A stretch of DNA of 64,000 bases from Bacillota bacterium. GTDB taxonomy: Bacteria > Bacillota > Clostridia > Christensenellales > UMGS416. This document shows, one piece after another, positions 59,424 through 64,000 of this stretch. A program made the position numbers and the translations under genes. The notes below the pieces were generated by a model, which was given only the letters and a program-made list of their open reading frames with translations, ran no database searches and was not told the DNA's origin. The stretch's first letter is position 1. The number at the start of each line of letters is the position of its first letter. The stretch spans positions 16,605 through 80,604 of the forward strand of contig JAEZSE010000036.1 of NCBI GenBank assembly GCA_023421955.1, written 5' to 3'.

Positions 59424-60302
59424 TTATTTCGAATAGATCGGTGCGTTCTTCAAGGGCAGCAATTGATCAAAGGCAAGTTTGATGTAGTAGTCCCAAAATG
59501 TGAAGTCGTGTTTGTAGCCCTGGTAGCACTGATACTCCACATCCAGGCCCATTGCCTTCATCGTGTCCGCGTCTGCTTTGATTCGGTCAAAGATGAAGCT
59601 GGGCTCGTCACCACCGGCTGCCACATAGAACTTAGGCATTTCAGTGCCTTGCTCCATGTGCTTTTGCGCGATGGTCTTCAGATCAAAGCGGGAGCCGGGG
59701 ATCTGCTCCGGCTTGCCAAAAGTGGAGCAATACAGGGAAAACCAATTCTTGAAGTGATCGCTCACCAGCTCGGCCTGGAGGGTCTCCTGGTTCACTGTCA
59801 TGCCGATGCCGCCGGAGATATCCATGCACACGCTGTAGAGGTCTGGCCGCAGCAGTGCCGTTCCGAGCGCCACGTTGCCGCCCATTGCGTAGCCCATCAG
59901 GAAATTGTCTTCCCGTTTGGGTGAAGAGGCGAAGAGCGACTGGATCACCACCGGGAGCTCCTCGGTCAAGAAGGTGGAATAGGCCACGCCATAGGCCGTA
60001 TCTACGCCAAAACTGTTCATGATACCGGGCGTCACCAGCATCACCTGGTGTTTCTGGGCATAGAGCTCGGCGTTGGTGTAGCGATAGGTCAGGCTGTCGT
60101 CGTCTCCGCCGCCGTGGATCAGGTAAACCGTCTGAAACTTCATGTCCGGTTCATACACAAAGGGCTTGTCTCCGGCGCTGTCGTGGTGCCTTGCGCCTTT
60201 GGACACATCATAGTAGCTGATGGGGTCGGTGGGGTAGACCACGGAGATGTTGATGTATCCGCCTACTGCCTGGCTCCTGTAGTTGAAACGCATGATCCCC
60301 AT
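59424..60302 (-). CDS. Esterase-D/tributyrin-esterase-like alpha/beta hydrolase lacking the nucleophile serine
   Basis: 292 residues; ATG at 60302 is 7 bases after GGAGG. 'VYLIHGGGDDDS' oxyanion segment, Asp232 ('GGDEPS') and His265 ('GYKHDFTFW') fit the EstD family. But the nucleophile elbow, normally GxSMGG, reads 'GYAMGG': Ala139, codon GCA at 59888-59886, a single base from TCA. It may be inactive, or use another mechanism. No signal peptide, so cytosolic. Third gene of the TetR-MFS-esterase operon. Confidence 0.85.
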   Translation of the reverse strand: MGIMRFNYRSQAVGGYINISVVYPTDPISYYDVSKGARHHDSAGDKPFVYEPDMKFQTVYLIHGGGDDDSLTYRYTNAELYAQKHQVMLVTPGIMNSFGVDTAYGVAYSTFLTEELPVVIQSLFASSPKREDNFLMGYAMGGNVALGTALLRPDLYSVCMDISGGIGMTVNQETLQAELVSDHFKNWFSLYCSTFGKPEQIPGSRFDLKTIAQKHMEQGTEMPKFYVAAGGDEPSFIFDRIKADADTMKAMGLDVEYQCYQGYKHDFTFWDYYIKLAFDQLLPLKNAPIYSK

Positions 60303-60335
60303 CCGGATTCCTCCCTCACATGAATGGTTTAGCAA

Positions 60336-61556
60336 TCAATTCTTGATGATTTTGCCCAGCAGGGTTTTTCGCTTGGCAATGAAGATAGCCAGTCCAATCA
60401 GCACTGGGATTACCAACAGCCGGAACATTGTAACATATCCAGCCAGCTTGCTGCCGGTGCCCGTTGCCACGGATGTTACCAGAAGGCCTGCCAGTGTGGG
60501 CGTGAGCAAAAAGCCCAGATCCACGCCGATATAGTTGGTGTTGCCTGCCACGCCGCGCCGCTCCCGGGGCACGACCTGCATGCAAAGCGTTTGCACCGAA
60601 GGCTGAATGATGCCGTAACCAAACGCGGATACCGCGCCGGATAGCAAAAACATCGGCAGCGAGTCGGCAAAGCTGACCAGGATGAACGACAGGGCGAATA
60701 TGATCATGCCGGGGATCAGTGTTTTATCCAGCCCATACTTGTCGGCAATGCGGCCGCTGAACGGCCTGGAAACCAGCAGGCAAACGGCGTATGCCGTGAA
60801 ATACAGGCCGATATCTTCCACGCCGCGTAGGCCGCCATAGATCACGATGAACGCGTTGAGGCAGGCATAGGCTCCGCCCAGGAAGAACATCAGCACTGCG
60901 GGTGTGACCACTTCGCTGGCTACGATGTTGTTCAGCCTGATCCGGAAGGGCTCAGTGCGCTCAGGCTCCCTTGTGTCAATCCGCAGGCAGAGAATCAGGC
61001 TCAGTCCCATCATCGCCGCGCCGATGAAAAAGGACAGGTTGTAACCCAGCACACCGGCCAGCGTCAGCCCGATGTAGGGCCCAATGGCGGTGGAGACAGC
61101 TTGCGCCAGCGAAAACACGCCGATGCCGGAGGCCATCTTGTTTTCTGGCAAGGCGTCGCTGGCCAGCGCCAGGCAAATCGGTGCGGTCAGGCCCATGCCC
61201 ATGCCGTGAAACAGCCGCCCTATGATCAGCATCCAGACGCTGTTGGAAAACCCATAGATCATAAACGCCATCATGATGAAACCCACTGCCAGCGCCAGTA
61301 GCCTATTCTTTTTGAAATAGCTGATTGCCGGGCCGCCAATGGGGCGGATGCCCAGCGCCGTAATGGCAAACATGCTGGACACCATGCCCACCACAGTGGC
61401 GTTGGCACCCAGTGCGTCGGCATATTTTGGAATTAGTGTGTTCAGCATGAATTGGGCAAAGTTGATGGCGATGTTCAGAATGAATACATTGAGGAATGCC
61501 TTTGTCCAGATCGTTTCCCGATGACTTGCTTTTTCTTTGTTGTCGATGGCTTCCAT
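60336..61556 (-). CDS. MFS transporter in the TetR operon
   Basis: 406 residues with 12 helices; AGGAG site. N-terminal 'FLNVFILNIAINFAQFMLNT', motif 'PLIG'-like 'GIRPIGGPAISYFKKNR' after helix 2, 'FHGMGMGLTAPICLALASD' in helix 4 and 'RPFSGRIADKYG' in the second half place it in the drug/metabolite efflux-like MFS group (YfcJ/ArsJ-like). Between TetR and the esterase; gaps are 30 and 33 bases, so one transcript. Probably exports the TetR ligand or its product. Confidence 0.88.
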   Translation of the reverse strand: MEAIDNKEKASHRETIWTKAFLNVFILNIAINFAQFMLNTLIPKYADALGANATVVGMVSSMFAITALGIRPIGGPAISYFKKNRLLALAVGFIMMAFMIYGFSNSVWMLIIGRLFHGMGMGLTAPICLALASDALPENKMASGIGVFSLAQAVSTAIGPYIGLTLAGVLGYNLSFFIGAAMMGLSLILCLRIDTREPERTEPFRIRLNNIVASEVVTPAVLMFFLGGAYACLNAFIVIYGGLRGVEDIGLYFTAYAVCLLVSRPFSGRIADKYGLDKTLIPGMIIFALSFILVSFADSLPMFLLSGAVSAFGYGIIQPSVQTLCMQVVPRERRGVAGNTNYIGVDLGFLLTPTLAGLLVTSVATGTGSKLAGYVTMFRLLVIPVLIGLAIFIAKRKTLLGKIIKN

Positions 61557-61586
61557 ACCGTTTGATGCTCCTGACTTTGATCAATC

Positions 61587-62174
61587 TTATTGCTTGACTC
61601 TACCAACAGTGTTGTGAGGCAGGCCGTTGAGGAATGTGTCGATCATAAAGCCATAGCTGTCGTCGGCACTGGCCTCAACGGATTCGAAATAACCGGTGGC
61701 CTCCAGCGCCACGAACCCATGCAGCATGCTGCGCAAAGATCTTGCGCAGTGCAGCTGCTCCTGTCGGCTTCCGGCCCAGTGGGCAAGCGGTCGCATCATG
61801 GGCTCGATAATCGCCTTGCCCAGCTCCATGATCTGCCGGTCCTTCATCAGTGGCAGGTTGATGATTACCTGATACAGCTCCGGGTTCTCATGGGCATATT
61901 GGCGATAAGCCACGGCCAGTGTCTTGAGCGCCGCACGCGGGTCTGATATCCCGCTTGTGGCCTCATCCAATGCGCCCCGCAGCTCCGACACCGCGCGCCT
62001 GGCGATGGCCATATTCACTTCTGCCACACTCTCCACATGGTTGTAGAGCGACGCGGTCTTGACACCCAGCATGGCTGCGAGCCGGTGCATGGAAAAGCTG
62101 CCGTAACCACCCTTCACCACCATTGAGATGGCGACCTCCAGAACGGCTTGCTTGTCAATCCCTTTTTGCGGCAA
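61587..62174 (-). CDS. TetR-family repressor (WHG-type C-terminal domain)
   Basis: 195 residues from TTG at 62174, 5 bases after GGAGGAAG; the TTG at 62189 has no site. HTH: 'VLEVAISMVVKGGYGSFSMH', 'LAAMLGVKTASLYNHVESVA'. The C-terminal domain ('SLRSMLHGFVALEATGYF') is the TetR_C WHG-like type. It is the first gene of its operon and its promoter spacer is a perfect palindrome, so it should repress its own operon. Confidence 0.9.
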   Translation of the reverse strand: MPQKGIDKQAVLEVAISMVVKGGYGSFSMHRLAAMLGVKTASLYNHVESVAEVNMAIARRAVSELRGALDEATSGISDPRAALKTLAVAYRQYAHENPELYQVIINLPLMKDRQIMELGKAIIEPMMRPLAHWAGSRQEQLHCARSLRSMLHGFVALEATGYFESVEASADDSYGFMIDTFLNGLPHNTVGRVKQ

Positions 62175-62209
62175 TGGTTCTTCCTCCAAAACTGACAGTG
62201 ACCATCACC

Positions 62210-62238
62210 AGTGTGAACTAACGCCATTAGTTTGTCAA
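62210..62238 (-). promoter_or_regulatory. TetR promoter with operator filling the spacer
   Basis: Minus strand TTGACA (62238-62233), then exactly 17 bases AACTAATGGCGTTAGTT (a perfect AACTAA/TTAGTT inverted repeat at 62232-62216), then CACACT, a weak -10. Binding of a dimer would block polymerase. Confidence 0.65.
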
Positions 62239-62580
62239 GCCGTTTTCTCTGGGTTGAGACGTCAGTGAGCGATAATGTGTGTTCTGCCGCACGCTGTGCA
62301 TTGGTGAAGCGGCTCTGCCTTGATGCCGGATCTTGTACTCAGCGGGGTGTTTTTATACGGTTGCCGGCGTTGCCTGGCATCCGCTTCTCAGTTGCGATCG
62401 TTATGTTCATATACAGCAATCCGCTGTGATCACTGTTTTGTACATTTTGATAAATAATTAACATATCCATAACTGACAGGATTAAGGATAACTGCACAAA
62501 TATGGCGTACAACGACTAATTTTATGTATATAATGCTGAAAAATTGGTTTGCGAATTTAAGAGATTGATGCAAATGCAGC
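62239..62580. other. 342-base gap without a gene
   Basis: No credible ORF. The right half is AT-rich. TATAAT at 62529-62534 has no partner -35. Nothing like an RNA gene was seen. Confidence 0.4.
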
Positions 62581-62609
62581 TTGACATGGGTTATTTGATA
62601 TGCTTTAAT
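62581..62609 (+). promoter_or_regulatory. Promoter of the solute-binding protein
   Basis: Exact TTGACA, 17-base spacer, TTTAAT, 105 bases before the start. Confidence 0.65.
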
Positions 62610-62713
62610 AACAGCATAAATGCTAAACGTTATCCACCTGAGATTTGTAACAATTCCACGAAAACCAATTTTGCATGTGAAAGCATGCGGAAATAAAAAC
62701 AGGAGGATATGTC

Positions 62714-64000
62714 ATGAAGAGGAATCTGTCAAGCTTGATTCTTGTGATGGTTCTCTCGATGCTTTTGGTCGTATCGGGATGCACCACCACGCCGGCTCCG
62801 GTTGCTACCGACAAACCGTCGGCCGGTGCAGAGACCGTAGCGCCCACCGAGGAAGTGAAGCTTCCTGAGATCCCCGCTGAGATCACAATGTTCAACGCTG
62901 TGGCTCTGACTGCCACCACGCCGGCGTGGGAAACCCCCATCGGTAAGAAGATCCAGGAGCTCACCGGCGTCAAGCTGGTTGTGGAATACCTGGTCGGCAC
63001 TGACAGCTTGACCAAGGCCAACCTGATGACGGCCAGCGGCACCTATCCGGATATCGTGGCAGCGGGCGAGACCGCCGGCACGTTTATCTCCGCCAACGCA
63101 TTCGTCAAGCTGGACGAGATGATCGATAAGTACGGCGACAACATCAAGAAGATCTATCGCCCCAGCGAGTTGAAGATGTCCGGCAAGCAGAATGACGGCA
63201 TCTACATCATCTCCACCAACCGGCCGGCCCTTGACAATCTTTATCCCGCTGCCGGTTTCTACATGAACTATGACGTGCTGAAGCAAGCTGGCTTCCCAGT
63301 TCCGAAGACGCTCTCGCAGTATGGCCAGCTGATCAAGGACTATTTGGCCAAGAACCCGAAGTTTGGTGACGCTGATAACATCGGCTTCACGATCGCCACC
63401 GACGGCTATCGCGTGTCCGCCCTGCAGTATGGCGGTTCCAGGTTCCTGAGCGGCTTCCCCAACGACGGTATCACCGCTGTTGACCAGGAGACCCTCGAAG
63501 CCAAGATCGTCATGAAGATGGACAGCAACAAGCAGTTCCTTAAGTTCATGAACGACATGTGGAACGCCGGCGCTATGGACAAGGAAACCTTCATGCAGAA
63601 GGACGACCAGCTCCTGGCGAAGGTTGGCTCTGGCCGCGTGCTGGGCATCTATGACCAGCGTTGGGCAGTGACCAATGGCTTGGCCGCTCTGGAAAAGAAC
63701 GAGCACTATGACCGCACGTTGGTTGCGTTCCCGATCGTCACCGACGGCACCACCAAGGAATACTATCGTGGTCCGTATGCCTTCGCCGTGCAGGGCGTTT
63801 CGATCACCACCTCTGCCAAGAACCCCGAAGGTGTGTTCCGTTTCCTGGATCGCCTCTGCGCTGAAGACGTCCAGAAACTTGCCCACTGGGGCATCGAAGG
63901 CACCGACTACACCATCGAAAACGGCAAGTTCACCCGCACCAAGGAGCAGTGGACCAACTCCTTCGATTCCGAGTATCAGAAGAACACCGGTCTGATGCAG
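62714..64000 (+). CDS. Extracellular solute-binding lipoprotein (3' end outside window)
   Basis: 429 codons visible, running off the window. AGGAGG lies 7 bases before the ATG. The signal peptide ends in 'LVVSGC' (lipobox Cys about residue 23), then an Ala/Pro/Thr linker, then a family-1-type binding fold ('WETPIGKKIQELTGVKLVVE', 'GTYPDIVAAGET', 'FVKLDEMIDKYG'), with 'NYDVLKQAGFPVPKTLSQYG' typical of LipO-like sugar or oligopeptide receptors. It is the substrate-capture part of an ABC importer; the permease genes should lie beyond the window. Confidence 0.88.
   Translation, partial: MKRNLSSLILVMVLSMLLVVSGCTTTPAPVATDKPSAGAETVAPTEEVKLPEIPAEITMFNAVALTATTPAWETPIGKKIQELTGVKLVVEYLVGTDSLTKANLMTASGTYPDIVAAGETAGTFISANAFVKLDEMIDKYGDNIKKIYRPSELKMSGKQNDGIYIISTNRPALDNLYPAAGFYMNYDVLKQAGFPVPKTLSQYGQLIKDYLAKNPKFGDADNIGFTIATDGYRVSALQYGGSRFLSGFPNDGITAVDQETLEAKIVMKMDSNKQFLKFMNDMWNAGAMDKETFMQKDDQLLAKVGSGRVLGIYDQRWAVTNGLAALEKNEHYDRTLVAFPIVTDGTTKEYYRGPYAFAVQGVSITTSAKNPEGVFRFLDRLCAEDVQKLAHWGIEGTDYTIENGKFTRTKEQWTNSFDSEYQKNTGLMQ

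Overview
The window looks like a chromosomal segment of a G+C-rich, anaerobic, spore-forming Firmicute (class Clostridia). The reasons are sporulation and spore-wall families (SpmA, SpoVB, SleB, SpoIID), many secreted or lipid-anchored proteins with Ser/Thr/Pro linkers, TTG and GTG starts behind strong AGGAGG sites, 4Fe-4S enzymes typical of anaerobes (iron-sulfur serine dehydratase, EFR1-type ferredoxin, NosR/NapH-like membrane protein with its small CLEC partner), and dipeptidase PepV. I saw no tRNA, rRNA, CRISPR array, transposase or phage structural gene.

Layout. 1-10 kb: end of a solute-binding protein, a lipoprotein, an SDR/ThuA pair, M29 aminopeptidase divergent from a VOC protein and MFS transporter, an MscS channel, a 4Fe-4S aldo/keto reductase, and a secreted phosphodiester glycosidase. 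10-17 kb: PepV, an unknown coiled-coil membrane protein, a lipoprotein, J-domain and Cys-rich proteins, an amidase, then an AT-rich, possibly frameshifted membrane gene. 17.8-24.2 kb: secreted NlpC/P60 hydrolase, a membrane protein/XRE/oxidoreductase operon, DEAD-box helicase, cysteine synthase, DUF3842. 24.2-27 kb: a complete cobalt/nickel ECF transporter (CbiM-PDGLE, CbiQ, CbiO) behind a consensus promoter and a structured, terminator-bearing leader. 27-33.4 kb: iron-sulfur membrane protein and small CLEC protein, EFR1 ferredoxin, a TetR-controlled FAD oxidoreductase, and RecF away from its usual dnaA/dnaN neighbourhood. 34-42.4 kb: secreted FN3-GH18 protein, acyltransferase/DUF6320 pair, tandem DUF2812 proteins, a signal-less endolysin-like protein.

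43.8-46.8 kb is a sharply AT-rich three-gene island inserted between a MATE transporter and a giant SpoIID protein. It matches the ABC-three-component (ABC-3C) conflict-system layout: SMEK-domain effector, tiny middle component and DUF2326-type ATPase. It is the best candidate here for an incompletely described system. 47-59 kb: SpoIID/LytB protein with SH3 repeats, MBL hydrolase, orphan GHKL kinase, parvulin foldase, SleB hydrolase, SpmA, serine dehydratase subunits, SpoVB flippase. 59.4-62.2 kb is an autoregulated TetR-MFS-esterase operon whose esterase has lost its nucleophile serine. The window ends in a second solute-binding lipoprotein.

An intergenic repeat family recurs at about 3.3, 8.8, 23.8 and 27.0 kb.
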